A DNA stretch of 64,000 nucleotides from Durusdinium trenchii (GCA_963970005.1 CAXAMN010008335.1:779445-843444); one strand, 5' to 3'; numbered from the stretch's first letter, positions 24,719 through 36,084 are shown. The notes: generated by a model from the letters alone, not told the origin. Numbers and translations: made by a program.

Positions 24719-25106
24719 CTCACCGGGGCTGGAGTGTCCAAACGGATCATCCGGGGCTGGGAATGAATGAGACGCATTCAGCATGAGGCAGGACAAGGAT
24801 GTACATGGATGTACCCACACACCACCACTTGCAGACGCAAGAAGAAGAGCACCCCTCAAAAGCCCTTTCTTCCACATCATAATATCACATAATTAGGTAG
24901 GGGTGCTCGACAAAACCGTTCTGAACCAGCGTTGTCCGGGCCAATTGGAATCAGAACCCCCCATTCAGCACGAATCCTTCGGCCCCATCCGTCCAAGCTG
25001 CCCCATCCGTCCAATCACTTCTCGCCTCTCACGACGGACCGAGGCTCCCTGCCATCTCCGGCCGCGCGCGGAGGGTCACGCAGCCCGTGTCATCACCCAG
25101 CACCAC

Positions 25107-25200
25107 CTGAACGGCTGACCGTGCGACGGTGGCGGTGGAAGCTGCGGCAGTGGCGTTCCATCAACTGCAGGTGGATGTTCGTGGAATGCTCCAATGTGAC
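25107..25200 (-). CDS. Candidate proline-rich exon
   Basis: A 94-bp segment with a CCAAG/G acceptor and a GTGGTG donor encodes GHIGAFHEHPPAVDGTPLP then QLPPPPSHGQPF. The bias is weaker than in the neighbours. The plus strand has purine-first codons here but no acceptor, so minus is preferred. Confidence 0.35.
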
Positions 25201-26105
25201 CTTGGAAACCAAGTGGATCAAGTGGTAAGTAGATCAAGCACGAACGGTTCATGTGGATGCTCACAAATTTGAAGAAACATCGACGTAGACGGTTCGGTTT
25301 GACGATGGGTGGCTTGGAAAACGCCCGCACCTGACGCCATTGAACGAAAAGCTATAGACTTTGTTTTGACCTTAAGGGGTTCCGGCTACTTCAGATCTCA
25401 TCTTCAGATCTCATTTACCAAGGTGTTGTAGGTCCAACTCTGCTAACTGCATTGCCCTTGAAGCGCATTCCTTCCAGAATCTTCCAACATGGAAAGCCCA
25501 CCCGGTCACCTCGTGCCGGTCTCCACGCGGATATTTCGCCGCATGCCTGGCCTCGAAGAGTTTGGAGTCTACCTCAGGAACAATGCTGTTTCTGTGCCAT
25601 GCAAGACTGATCCGTAGTTTGATGGGTGGGGCGGTGGGGCGCAGTCGCGAACTCTTCTCAAAACCCGCGTTTCCCGCGAGTGGTGAACGGGCCACTCGGG
25701 CCGCTAGTTGTGAACGGGGCGCTAGGGCCGAATCACACCAACTGATGCGTCGAGTCTTGCAGCGCTTGTGGCAAATTTAATTCAGGCAAGACCCCTAAAA
25801 TCCCAAGCTCGCCCCGGAAACCACCTCATCTAAGTGTGTCTTTCTCACTGGATCTCACTAGGAAGTGGCCAGGGAACTCAAACTTTATGGGGCTTCTTGA
25901 CCCCCTCTTTGGAAGGAATAGCTCCTTAGCTCTCTCCCAACGACCAGCAATGGTGCGGATGGTGCCTCCGTCACTTTCACCACTTTCACCAGCAGGTTCA
26001 CACCTTCATGCAAGGGAACATGGCACACCAGCCTGGCTGTGGTTTCAGGGGTGAGAACTGGCACGTATGGGCCCCCAAGGTCGTTTGTTTATATGAATCC
26101 CTAGA

Positions 26106-26201
26106 CTCCCTGAAACAAACATGGAAGTGGACAATCCTTGTTGGCAGTGGAAAATAGTGTTCCAGGAGGCCATTGTCCACTTCCATGCTTGTTGGAGGGA
26201 G
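26106..26201. mobile_element. Family E inverted-repeat element
   Basis: 96 bp; CTCCCTGAAACAAACATGGA at one end, TCCACTTCCATGCTTGTTGG AGGGAG at the other. Confidence 0.88.
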
Positions 26202-26467
26202 GGTATATAAATGACATCTTTAGGTGCCAGTGCCATTTCTCACCTCTGAAACCACTCAAAAACACGAGGCTCAGCAAAGTAGCATGGACTACACTCTGTC
26301 GAACACGTCACAACCGCTGTGATTCTCCTTTATCTTCCGCCTCTGGCATCGGGCTTGAGCGACTTCACCTATCGTGAGAGTGAGGGGCGCAGTGCGGCGT
26401 GCACCATGCGGTAACATGAGAGTGGCACGAGTGGCCTTCTCTCGCGCTCTTCCGAGGTGGAAGCTAC

Positions 26468-26530
26468 CCTCCCTGGAACTAACATGGAAGCGGAAAACCA
26501 CCTGTTGTCCTCTGTACACTTGCGAGGTCC
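26468..26530. mobile_element. Family E element, left arm only
   Basis: CTCCCTGGAACTAACATGGA with the ACCACCTGTTGTCCTCTGTA centre seen in other copies; right arm absent. Confidence 0.6.
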
Positions 26531-27388
26531 TCCCCACAACAAAACCTCCCAAAAACATCGTAGGGACTTAGTGGGCCCTTCCACCACGAGTGGCACCAGG
26601 GCCTTCATAAAAAAAACCATTTAGACCCAGTCGAACCCAGTATAGAACCCATTTAAGGCCATCCGTCTCCAACAAAAGGCTTCTTCATCCACCGTCTCCG
26701 TTTCGGATGGTCAACCGATGGTCTCCGATCGGCCCCCGCCGGACCGAACCACGGTCCGGTGGTCCCGGAAAAAGCCAGGCCAAACAAAAGACATGGTCAT
26801 CAGCTAACCATCCATGTATGTTCCACAACCTGTGCCTACATTTGGGTGACTATCTCAAAGGTATGGTTTTTAGTGGTAGTGTAACATGGGTCATCCATGT
26901 TGCTCAATCTTCCCGGTCCCGATGGTCGATCTGTCCACGGATCTGTCCACGGCAGCTCTCAGCGGCCTTCATCCATTTGGGCTTCCGCAACTTCCGCCCT
27001 GGGCAGGACAGACTGTTGAACCCTTTTTTTCGACTCCATGGGGCAGGTAACAGTCATCTACAAGGCTACGAGGTTCCGGGTGTTCAACCTAGCTTGATGT
27101 GTCACTTTGAGGTGACAAAGGGGGCCCTCTTACAGGGTCCCTTAGGTCACTGGATGGGGAAAAAAACAGAGGTGACTTTGAAGAAGCTGGCTGTTGTGCT
27201 TGGAATTTAAGGTTTTGGTCAGATCGGCCATATTTGGTTGCTTCAGAAGGTGTGACTGTAGGTAGATGCCAGGGGCTCTGCTTCAGGGGGGTCAATGGTG
27301 AGAAAAGACTTCGGGACTTAAAACATGTCCTGCTGCAATGCTTCTGGAAGTGCTTACTGAGCCGCTCATTGTGGGGGAATCTGTCAAT

Positions 27389-27435
27389 TTAAGAGCGATG
27401 GCCTCCAACCTAAGAGCGATGGCCTCCAACCTAGC
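27389..27435. repeat. Family C repeat
   Basis: Two copies of AGAGCGATGGCCTCCAACCT. Confidence 0.75.
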
Positions 27436-27693
27436 AACTTTATAAAAGTAGCACCCCTAGACCACCCACCTGAAACACACCCGCCTCATTTAGGGGCTCC
27501 CGTTTAAGAAAGGGAGTTGAGCTCGGACGGGAGCCGCCGTACACACCAGGGACGTACAAACAGTTTTCCTTTATCTTCTGTTTTACCTACACCAACATGT
27601 AAAATCATCCAAAAACTCTTTGGGCAACTCATCCATAAACAAACACCACGGTCCATCACAACACCGGCTCTGTGCCGTCTACTGTTTCTTCAG

Positions 27694-27835
27694 CGCGGTC
27701 TGGCAGCTTGGCGTTCGGGACGTCTTTGGGGCACCGAAAGCCCCGGCGTCGCCTCCATCTGGATACCCCACGTTGGCAGGGGCAGTGGGCCTCGGTCGCG
27801 TGGGCATAGCACCGGGAGGATCTCCGCAATTCCAG
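27694..27835 (+). CDS. Candidate plus-strand exon
   Basis: Begins after TTTCTTCAG, ends CCAG before GTGGAAG, and is open for 47 codons: VWQLGVRDVFGAPKAPASPP then SGYPTLAGAVGLGRVGIAPG. Glycine/proline-rich. The minus strand is also open over part of it but has no acceptor. Isolated; gene identity unknown. Confidence 0.38.
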
Positions 27836-27981
27836 GTGGAAGAAGGATCAACATAGTGAGAACCTCAAAAGAGGATGTTTCAACATGCAGCCAACCCGGG
27901 CAAGCACATATGCCCGATCGATTGCCCTACTGCCACCCTACTGTGTCTGTTTTTCCTGATGGCACCAACTCTTCCAACAAA

Positions 27982-28087
27982 CCCAGAACACGACTAATGG
28001 GACTGCCATATATGCCGCCCCGACCCCAGGTCAACCACCCCTGGCCGTTTCTCGGCAGTCCGGACTGGCAGTCCCGGTCGTGTCTGG
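27982..28087. mobile_element. CCCAGACAC hairpin element (family B)
   Basis: Arms CCCAGAACACGACTAATGGG and CCCGGTCGTGTCTGG, same core as the copy at 5308 (TTTCTCGGCAGTCCGGACTG). Confidence 0.8.
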
Positions 28088-28469
28088 CTGGAGACATGCT
28101 TCAGTCCGGCTCAGAAGGTGGTGGAAAGTGACCCGAGCCTCGCCTCGGGCCACTTTAAGGGGTTCCTGCGCCTGTCAGGTGAAGCCTACGGTGGCTTGCG
28201 GGGGGTGTATTGAGCTGGCCCTGGCGCCCGCGAAAATCGCGCCGCGTGCCAAGTGAGGTAGAAAAGCCTGGAAGTGGATGGCATAACCATGCATGGCCCT
28301 GGTTTTAGACCCTGAAATGCAAATACCAACCATGCCCAAGAGAGGTTAAGTGACCTTATAGGACCCTAGTACATCTAACTTATGGGGTATACCCCATAGG
28401 GTCCTTCAACCTCTGTTGGCATGATTGTGAACTCCACTTCGATTGCCACTTCTGTTGGCTAAGTCAGAC

Positions 28470-28585
28470 TTGCCGCGAGCATCGTTTCCGCACCGTTTCC
28501 ACTCGGAACCGGGTGCTCCGGGCTGGACGCTCGGGACCTGCAGGTCTCCGCGTGTCTACGGTGGCGAAGATCTGGACGAGGGCTT
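28470..28585 (-). CDS. Exon whose 3' splice site lies at the edge of an inverted-repeat element
   Basis: A 116-bp exon of 38 codons: ALVQIFATVDTRRPAGPERP then ARSTRFRVETVRKRC. Strong minus-strand bias; GT donor at 28469. The acceptor TAG at 28587-28586 is immediately next to the 28588-28680 hairpin element (CCTGGTAG read on the minus strand), so the element appears to supply the upstream splice signal. Protein family unknown. Confidence 0.5.
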
Positions 28586-28587
28586 CT

Positions 28588-28680
28588 ACCAGGAGTCACA
28601 AAGGGGTGTCTATTGGAGGATAGGGGTGCCCATGATCCACTCACTTGGGGACTAAAAACCACTCCTTTGTGACTCCTGGT
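28588..28680. mobile_element. Family D element, full hairpin at an exon edge
   Basis: ACCAGGAGTCACAAAGGGGTG ... CCACTCCTTTGTGACTCCTGGT, near-perfect 20-bp terminal inverted repeats. The neighbouring exon starts two bases away. Confidence 0.88.
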
Positions 28681-29359
28681 GTGATGATGTCGTTGGATTG
28701 GGCTTCTAGATTTCTGGACCTTCTTTCGGGGTGGGGGCTGGCTGGAGGTCCAGTGGTGGGCTGGGGCGAAACCAGCCAGGTGACCCCGACATGAAGGTGC
28801 TGGTATGTTTTGGTTGTTCAATGATCTTAGAAACTCTGATCGAACAGTTTTATCAGCATCTATAGGTCTTCATCCTGTAAATGTTGCCTTTCAACAGCTA
28901 CATCTCCCACTTGACGTACAGTAATTTCTTGAATAGCGAGCTAGCAAACATACACTTGAAAACCCACTTTCTGACACGAGTCTCTCAGCCAGGATGGACC
29001 ATTCACCCAGGTCAGGGGCTGGGCTGCCCACCTCCTGGTTGTAGACCGTCTGCCGGGCCGCCACGGCACCTCCATCCACACGCGACGCAGAATGGTGAGG
29101 AAGCCTCTGCAGCTTAGTGCCAGTTGCTATGCGCAAGCGAAAAACTTATAATCTACGTCCTGGCGTCATGGTGTGATAGCCTTCATCGCCTTGATTCAAG
29201 TCAATCCATTCTTTGTCCGGAACCCTTGTCCAAGCGCTTTTGCCCAAGGACTTGGATGTTCGCATTTGTCCATACCAAAAGAAGCCTCACTGACCCCTCG
29301 GGAGAAGAGGTGGGAAGCCGGAAATCATATGGGCACCCACATCCATGTGCGGGTAAGAC

Positions 29360-29457
29360 CAAGCTGTTCTTCCAGACTCTGCCGAACCCCAGCTGCTCTG
29401 CTTCTCCTCCACCACGCCCAACTCCGCGGCTGGTCACCCCAGGTCCCGACACGACAC
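29360..29457 (-). CDS. Candidate glycine-rich exon
   Basis: A 98-bp segment, GTGCCAG/G acceptor and GT donor, encoding VVSGPGVTSRGVGRGGGEAE then QLGFGRVWKNSL. About four fifths of its codons begin with a purine. A second minus frame is also open, so the reading frame is not certain. Confidence 0.38.
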
Positions 29458-30177
29458 CTGGCACCAGTGGAGGCAGCTCCGGACGTGTCTGAGGGATCTG
29501 GGTCATGGACTGGCCGCTGCTGTCATCGCCTCAGTCGGACGGCGCGCGGTGCCGCGGGGTCTTCGCATGCTGAAGCTGTGAACGGCACCGGGGGGTCTTC
29601 TCTTCACCACGTTCTTTTTTAAAGTGGCGGCCTAGTCCAAGTTGCAGATTTGGAAGCATTGTGGACCAAGCCCGGTTATAAGATGATGATTTTGTCAATA
29701 TTAATTAGTCTAGTCAATTGTAGAGAAACTGCCGAACTGCAGCGGGAACCAGTAATAATCAACAATTAGATAACACAACTGCTTCGATGGACCCCTTTTG
29801 TTGCCCATGCCGATGCCTCACACCAATTCCTCTCGCTGCACCCACCCAACACGCGGAAGGACGTCCCGATGTGGGCGGCTGCAAAAGCCTTCACTCCAAA
29901 GGCCGCGATCGGGTGCCCACACTTTTCAACGGCGCGGCGCACAGCAGCTCATGACCTGGCGACCGCTGGGGCCATGTGCCATGCTGGGCCCAGGGCGCCA
30001 GGCCCAAGGGAATTCCGTAGCCACCTAAAAAATCCACCGGTTCCTGGCAAAACCATATGCGATAAGTATATAACTTGATTATACCAAATCCATAAATGAC
30101 AAGACAGACTAAAAGCAACACTGAGATCACTGAGTACAATGCCAGCAAGCTAAACGCCCAGTTCAAAAGTCTTCGAA

Positions 30178-30275
30178 GTTCTGCCAGCCCCCGGTGGTGT
30201 TGCCATGTCCCTGCTGAGGAGTGCCCACTCAGTGCGCGGCTGAGAGCTGGAGCTGGACATTGCCAGCCTGGCCGA
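30178..30275 (-). CDS. Weak candidate exon, serine-rich
   Basis: Reads LAMSSSSSQPRTEWALLSRD then MATPPGAGRTSKTF after a GGCCAG/G acceptor. Moderate minus-strand bias; the donor is not clear. Low confidence. Confidence 0.27.
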
Positions 30276-30531
30276 TGGGAGGATCCCTTCAGTATCTGGA
30301 GGATTCTTCAAGCAACCGTGGCTGATCGGGGGTGTCTAGTGAACGTCATTCTTAGGACATGGAATCATGGAATCTATAGAAATCCCTTTTTACAGGATTC
30401 TTCAAGCAAACCTCGTGGAACGGGGGTGAGGTTCAAACTTTGGTAGGGATTTGAAGGTCGGCGGAGGAGGTTTATGAATGGATGGTGGCCACTATCGGCT
30501 AGACCAAACCAACAATTCTGATTCAAAAACC

Positions 30532-30635
30532 CTCCCGGAAAATGTCATGGACGTGGAGCCCACCACCTGTTTGTACTGTAGAGGAACATCCTCATCCAAG
30601 GGGCCATTGTCCACTTCAATGATGATTCCAGGGAG
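30532..30635. mobile_element. Family E inverted-repeat element
   Basis: 104 bp; CTCCCGGAAAATGTCATGGA and TCCACTTCAATGATGATTCC AGGGAG; centre CACCACCTGTTTGTACTGTA matches 22888 and 26468. Confidence 0.86.
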
Positions 30636-31131
30636 TGTGCCCGTTCTCTTGTCACGTGTCACGCCACAGGCCGTGCCGTCACCCGTTCACCTCCCAAAAT
30701 TGTTGGCCTTACATGTCCACAAAGGACACACACAAACCTACACAAGTACCTCTGGCCCAAAACACGATTGGTCACCACGAGTCTCTCCGTGTCCACTTCG
30801 ACTTTGTCTCATTCCAGGAATCTCCAGCAACCTGAAAGACCCTTGTCATTTGTTAGACCAACACCTGTCAGATGATTGACTTTTGGCTCCAACATTTATC
30901 TTGAAGACTCACGCGTCTTACGGGCCCAGCGGGCCCCCAATGGCCCCACCTGCCCTTGGATTTGCTTGAGGAACCTGGAGAAAAATGAGGACATCTTCCC
31001 CAGAAGGGGATTTAACATAATTAACCTTATAGGGAATATAAAAATCACCTTAAGATACCTTAAGCCAGTCCTTAAGCCTTAAGCAAAAGCCAGCTGCCTC
31101 ACCTGCCGCCCCCATCCTCCTCTCCTCCCAC

Positions 31132-31217
31132 CTTGGTCGCCCTCTCCGAGCCGCAGCTCCAACTCGCGGCACTCGCCCAGCGGCAGCACTCGCCTCAGGG
31201 TCCGCCGGCTGGGCGAG
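31132..31217 (-). CDS. Short GC-rich exon next to an ACTAGTAGC repeat
   Basis: An 86-bp exon, 28 codons, almost all ending in G or C: SRRTLRRVLPLGECRELELR then LGEGDQ. Acceptor CCCCAG, donor GTGGGAG. The intron upstream of it (minus direction) opens directly into the repeat at 31225-31312. Charged helical segment; family unknown. Confidence 0.5.
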
Positions 31218-31224
31218 CTGGGGC

Positions 31225-31312
31225 GATGATCGCAAGGGCATCGCGACTCGAACGGAGCGATCGGACGCTACGGCGCTACGGCCCCCTGGCCGTACTACTA
31301 GGAACAAGCTAC
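31225..31312. repeat. Family C repeat, long form, directly before an exon
   Basis: GCAAGGGCATCGCGACTCGA, ACGGAGCGATCGGACGCTAC and GTACTACTAGGAACAAGC. On the minus strand it ends ~8 bp from the acceptor of the exon at 31217. Confidence 0.78.
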
Positions 31313-31757
31313 TAGGAGCTGGGACGAACCGAAGAACTACATTCACCCGGCGGTTCTCTTCCAGTGGGCTCGGCCCAAATGGCTGACCATATGGCTGACC
31401 ATCGATGGTTCTCGGCTTCTAAATGGGAGGATTCAGGGCGCCACCAAGGTCAAGAAGCTGGATTTCGGGGAGCGCGAAAAACACTCCGGAACTAGATGTT
31501 CGTTTGTGATCTTTTCCTGGAGGCCTGACTGGGGGGACGTACTTATGGGATATGATATAGGGTTCTTCACGCTCCGCCCTCAGAATCAGATCCCCTGAAT
31601 TTTGGGACAGCAATGAGACAAAGCATCCATCCCATCATCCCGTGGATTCCACCAGGCCTGCACCTCCAAATGCCACCCACACGCCTGACACCTCGAACTC
31701 GCCGAACTGGGCCATCCGAACCAATTGGCTCCATCCGACCGTCCCGTGAAGTCATAG

Positions 31758-32312
31758 ATGGCGTTCCAGAAGTTCTTCCCTCGACGGGAACGCCGACCGA
31801 GACAGACCGAGACCGTCTCCTACCGGGGCCAGTTCTGGTCGACCAGACCGGACCGGATGGACCGAAGCAGGGCTTTTGGGGAAAGGGAAGGTCTCCTTCT
31901 TGGCACTACAGCCGACAGCCTTCAAAGCAAAAGTCCAAAGATCCATCAAATTGCAAGCACTTGCCGCCAAGACCCCTTGCCTTCTAGGCCTCCTCAATCA
32001 ATGCATGTCAATTCCAGAATGAAACAAACATACCACCCCACCTTCTCAACCTGTCTGCCTACCTATATCTATAGTCTCAAGCATGAAGGCCCACCAGCGC
32101 CCCTCCGGTCTTTCTTCTCCCAGCGTTTCGCAGAGGAGAAAGCCTGTGAAACTCGACCGCCACTTTGGGCGCTTCTTTGGGCGTTCTCTTTGGCGCCTTT
32201 CTCGGTGGATTTGAAGCTTCAGGTGTTGAATCCTGTGGGGCAGGCTGATGTCAGTCTGATGTCTCCATTCACATCCAAACCAGTTTCAACAAACTTGGAA
32301 CACGTTTCATGA
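31758..32312 (+). CDS. Long plus-strand open frame of doubtful status
   Basis: A 184-codon frame from ATG. The first ~60 codons (MAFQKFFPRRERRPRQTETV ...) have fair plus-strand bias; the rest is ordinary intron-like sequence. On the minus strand 31752-31997 is also open and moderately coding-like. I cannot support translation of the whole frame. Confidence 0.2.
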   Translation: MAFQKFFPRRERRPRQTETVSYRGQFWSTRPDRMDRSRAFGEREGLLLGTTADSLQSKSPKIHQIASTCRQDPLPSRPPQSMHVNSRMKQTYHPTFSTCLPTYIYSLKHEGPPAPLRSFFSQRFAEEKACETRPPLWALLWAFSLAPFSVDLKLQVLNPVGQADVSLMSPFTSKPVSTNLEHVS

Positions 32313-32319
32313 CTCAAAA

Positions 32320-33640
32320 TCAGTGGCTTTTTTCAAAAGCAAGCTGCTCGAAACCACTGCTCAGGCTTCTCTTCTCTCAGAATCCACCGTCAAAGTAGCC
32401 ACGGCTCAGGCTCGATATTGGACAAGCGCCAGGGCGAGGGCTGTGACTCTCTGCGCCTCGTGAGGCCGTACGTCACAGATGGAGCAAACAGATGGAACCG
32501 ACCACGTGATGCTGAGCCCAAAGTGATGCTGAGCTGAATGAAGCGTGGCATCGTAAGTTGCCAAAAAAGGCTAGATTAGGAGAGACCATCTATTAAAAAT
32601 AAAAAGTAAAAATAAAAATAAAAAACATAGGGCACACAAATCTAGAAAACACAAAACAAACAGCCAAGCAAGAAGAAAAAAAACAAAGAAAGGCAAGGAT
32701 GCCACCATAAGGATCAAAAGCACAGAACCAAACATCTGAAGAGGTATGGCGAACTTAACAAGCGACAGTGTTTGAGGGAGGATGGTGAGGTTGTGGAGGG
32801 GTCGAGCTAGGGTTGGAGGTGGGTCCGAAATGTGGTCAGGGCATGGAAAAGGGCGGGGGTCGAGCGGCCTAGTTGTCCTATTTCTGGCGCGAGTTCTCTT
32901 TCCGATTTCAAATTCACTTGCTAAAGCAAGGACAACTCCAGCTAGCTGATGCTAGCTTTCGTGATTATTCATATCATTTCCTACCTGTGTTTCCGATGTT
33001 TCCCTATTAGGCTACTGGCTAGGCCAACGGCTTGTCCCAGTGCGTCCCAGTGCGGCCCTCATGGTGGTCTTGGTCTTTGCGAGTTAACGCTGTGCAGACC
33101 AGGTCCAGACGTACAGTCTACAGTCCTGGACCCCGGGTCGAACCCCCCCACCGAACTGCGGATCCATTTCCTGAGCTCTTTGTTACATGGTTGGGTTTCC
33201 TGAGCTTTGTCCTTTTTTAGCTGCTTCAAGCTCCATGTTTCATCATGTTCATCCATGTTGTCTTGTTCCTTGTTTTTCAATGATGGTTCCTTTGTCGTTC
33301 CATTGGTTTCCTAGGTTTGTTCCTATGTATATGATATGTTCCTATTTTGTATGCTATGTATTTTCTACGTGTTTCTTCCTAATATGTCTTATTTGGATCA
33401 CACCCAGTGGAAGTTGAACTTCCTCAACATAAGCCTAAAGAAATTCTTCCATGTTCCCAACAATCCTGTTCCACTTCCATGTTAGCAAGTCAGAGACCAG
33501 AGAAAAAATAAAAGAACTCGTGGTTGACCTGGTGACCCCAGCCCTCCGTTGACCAGTTGACCTGGTATGACCTGTTGTAGGTGCCAAATCCTTAGTTAGT
33601 GTAGACTCTTGAGGACCATAAACCCCCCTTTGAAGAGGAT
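32320..33640. other. Gene-poor stretch
   Basis: No supported exon. It contains an A-rich tract near 32596-32710, T-rich sequence near 33180-33400 and one half-arm similar to the TCCACTTCCATG inverted-repeat family near 33470. Confidence 0.5.
32596..32630. repeat. A-rich simple repeat
   Basis: AAAAATAAAAAGTAAAAATA-type tract. Confidence 0.8.
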
Positions 33641-33831
33641 GTTCAATTCAAGTGAGGGGGTGTATTAATCCAAAGTCTACATTATACAACATACTATACC
33701 ACAATGGTTCTTCGGGATATTTCGGGATCTTCGAACCTCCAATATATGGCTGCGCTGCCGCACACTGGCCGGATGCCGCGGATGCTGCCCGTTCGCACGC
33801 CCGCCTCGGCCCCACCAACTGCGGCACATAC

Positions 33832-33929
33832 CTGGGCCGCACGGCGCCGCACGGCGCCGCATGGGCGAGGGCGACCGTAGCCCGATCCGAATCACGGGTG
33901 GAGCCGACCGTGGTGTGGTGCGTTGGTGT
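33832..33929 (-). CDS. Candidate exon with a strong GTATGT donor
   Basis: Ends CGGCCCAG before GTATGTG, a textbook donor. Encodes HTTVGSTRDSDRATVALAHA then APCGAVRP in 32 codons. The plus strand is open too, with high GC3, partly because of the CGCACGGCGC direct repeats at 33837-33862. Strand is therefore not certain. Confidence 0.38.
33837..33862. repeat. CGCACGGCGC direct repeat
   Basis: Two to three 11-bp copies inside a candidate exon. Confidence 0.75.
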
Positions 33930-34453
33930 CTTATTATAAAGATCACCCAGAAAAGAACATCGGGATGTTTTTGTTTCGGGCCTCTGTTCAGAGTTATATA
34001 GTTATATGTGTACCCTGTATTTGAGTGGGCTTCCTATGGATCTTTGCCCGTACTTCTGAGTACTCATCTCACTGTGCTTAGCCTTTTGATTTTGCTGTTC
34101 TTTGAAATTTCGATAAAAAATTGGAATCTTGAAGCAATGCACCCGTTCTTGCAACTTCCTAAGTATAACGTGTCCAACAGGTCAAAGTGAGAGTTCCCAA
34201 TTCCCATGCCTCCAAATGGAGACTTGGCCGGCCTTGCGTCTGCCAAAGCTGGTGGACTTCCGTCCGTGCCAGGAACCCATCCCAAAGTGCATTAAAGAAA
34301 GGGTGAACAATGCAGATGCTGTTGAATAAGCAAAATTGTCCCCTATCATGTTTAGAGAAGTCGGATATTCTGAGAACTCTCAATAAGTGGAGCCATAGTG
34401 GTGGAAACTAGTGCTTCAAGGCTTCCGCGATCCACATTAGCGGCTCCTGGGAC

Positions 34454-34552
34454 CCTGAAACCACCGGGGGGGTCACTGCTCCCCAACGCCCGAACCGCGG
34501 CTCCGTCGTCCCAGTCGGGTGGCGTTCGCATCAGCAGCGCATTCAAGTCGGC
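34454..34552 (-). CDS. Exon of an unrecognised protein
   Basis: Exactly 33 codons, phase 0 at both ends: ADLNALLMRTPPDWDDGAAV then RALGSSDPPGGFR. AG/G acceptor and GT donor. Strong minus-strand bias. Same strand as the exons at 35.3 and 36.9 kb. Confidence 0.5.
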
Positions 34553-35237
34553 CTCCAACAAGGAACTCCCCACCAGAACATCTCAGAACCCCCCCAGAGG
34601 GGCCTGTTGGGATCCATGCCAGCGGTTGAGTAACGAGTGTCTTGGGCTTGGTCTCACTTCAGGTCGAAAAGCGGATTCTGATGGCGCCCCTCGAAGAAAA
34701 ACCTAGCTGGACACCTGGGTGAACCCAGACCTGAGTCCAAATGTCTGTGCTTAACTCACCCAGACTTTGGTTGGAGTGATTCTTGTGAGAAGTGGAAAAT
34801 TGTTCGTCCTGGCTTTGCCCCAACAATTCCAAGCGCCAAGGACTTGCTTCACAAGGATTTTAGACTACAACAACAGGTCACCCCATCCTTTCAACCGTAT
34901 ATAAAATTATACAAATAGCAGATGGTCTTGGAAGGCTACAATATTCTACAATATATTATATAGGATTTTCTTTGGATGACTATGAGCCTGAGCCTGAGGA
35001 TCATGATGGGCCTCCATCATACCTGTCGGTAGGACCTTTGAAGGACGCCGCCACACACGAAGAAAAACCCGGCGAGCAAGTGGTGAAGGGTTCCTCCCTG
35101 TAGCTGTAGCTCTGAACGGCTCCCCGTTTCAGGAAAGGTCCTTGGAATCAGCACTTCTTTGGGTTTGGAGTGGGGAATTGGGCGACTCCAATGGAGATCG
35201 ACTGCGAAATCCCCCGGCCTATGGAGCGGTCCCGTAC

Positions 35238-35370
35238 TTGATGTCCTTTCCGGAGGTGTCCCAAAATGCCCCAGAAACGCACCCCAATCGCTGGCCTCCT
35301 GCTTTGCCCTTCGTGGTCCCTTCACTTTGGGACTCTTGGTGGTCCTGTGCTGGCCGGGGCTCCCACGCGG
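35238..35370 (-). CDS. Candidate exon, polar
   Basis: A 133-bp segment with an AG acceptor and GTACGG donor, 43 codons: AWEPRPAQDHQESQSEGTTK then GKAGGQRLGCVSGAFWDTSG. About 64 percent of codons start with a purine, against about 42 percent for the longer plus-strand frame over 35136-35378, so the minus strand is preferred. Confidence 0.4.
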
Positions 35371-35826
35371 CTAAGTAGCGCTGGAAACGACTGTCAAGGT
35401 GCCCAGAACAGCCAATCACTCAGATATCTCAAGATCAGCCCCTTTGTGACTCCCAGCTGTCCTTTTTATACATTTTGGGATATGTATGTATATGTGGGGA
35501 TGGGGTATGTTCGTGACGTGCTGGGTGTGGCCAGAACGGCGCACTTGAAGAACGCCTGGCAAGCGGCTTAGCGACCGAACAGACCGTCGCGACCTTCCGA
35601 CCGAACCGAACCTGGAGTCCAATCCAGTGAGCAAACCATATGGAGGCCGTGATTTCGGACCAAACCAACCAGGGGATCAAGGTGGGTCACGAACAGAAGA
35701 ACAAGGTACAGTGGGCCATCAGAGGTGAGAAATGGCACCATTTTCACCTAAAAATGTCTTGGGCAAATGGGTGTCCACATTCACCACCGACCTTGGGGAT
35801 TGTGCCATCTACACTGAAACCAGTAC

Positions 35827-35929
35827 CCCAGACACTCCATGGGATTGCCATATATGCCGATCAGTTGGGGTGGTTTGGGGGGTCAATGGGGCGGCAGTCC
35901 GTCCTGGCAGTCCCATTAGTCGTGTCTGT
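35827..35929. mobile_element. CCCAGACAC hairpin element (family B)
   Basis: Mixed arms: CCCAGACACTCCATGGG on the left and CCCATTAGTCGTGTCTG on the right, so it combines the two arm subtypes. Only ~65 bp from the next copy. Confidence 0.8.
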
Positions 35930-35935
35930 GTCATG

Positions 35936-35992
35936 ACTCCTAGTAGCGTCCGATCGCTCCGTTCGTAGCCATGCCAGGAGCCCCTAGTATAA
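35936..35992. repeat. Family C repeat, long form
   Basis: GACTCCTAGTAGCGTCCGAT then CGCTCCGTTCGTAGCCATGC, the reverse complement of the 31240 segment. Sits between two family B elements. Confidence 0.75.
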
Positions 35993-35994
35993 TA

Positions 35995-36084
35995 CCCAGA
36001 TGCTCCATGTATGGAATATATGCCTACATTGGGGTGGTTTGGGGGGTCAATGTAGGCATATATGGCATACATGGAGCGTCTGGG
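35995..36084. mobile_element. CCCAGACAC hairpin element (family B)
   Basis: Arms CCCAGATGCTCCATGTATGG and CATACATGGAGCGTCTGGG around GGTGGTTTGGGGGGTCAATG. Confidence 0.85.

Larger units (their letters stand above)
25205..27690. other. Repeat-rich, gene-poor stretch
   Basis: Contains the family E copies and a family C copy. A plus-strand frame at 25620-25780 has GGGCCGCTAGTTGTGAACGG-type internal duplications and is ambiguous. Nothing else supportable. Confidence 0.45.

Noticed and set aside
27517-28131. A 204-codon plus-strand frame.
   Set aside because: Its second half runs through a family B hairpin element; only the spliced segment 27694-27835 has coding character.
35136-35378. Plus-strand terminal exon with a clean CAG/G acceptor and TAG stop.
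   Set aside because: Purine-first codons are only ~42 percent, against ~64 percent for the overlapping minus exon; also rich in Pro/Trp without family resemblance. Not fully excluded.
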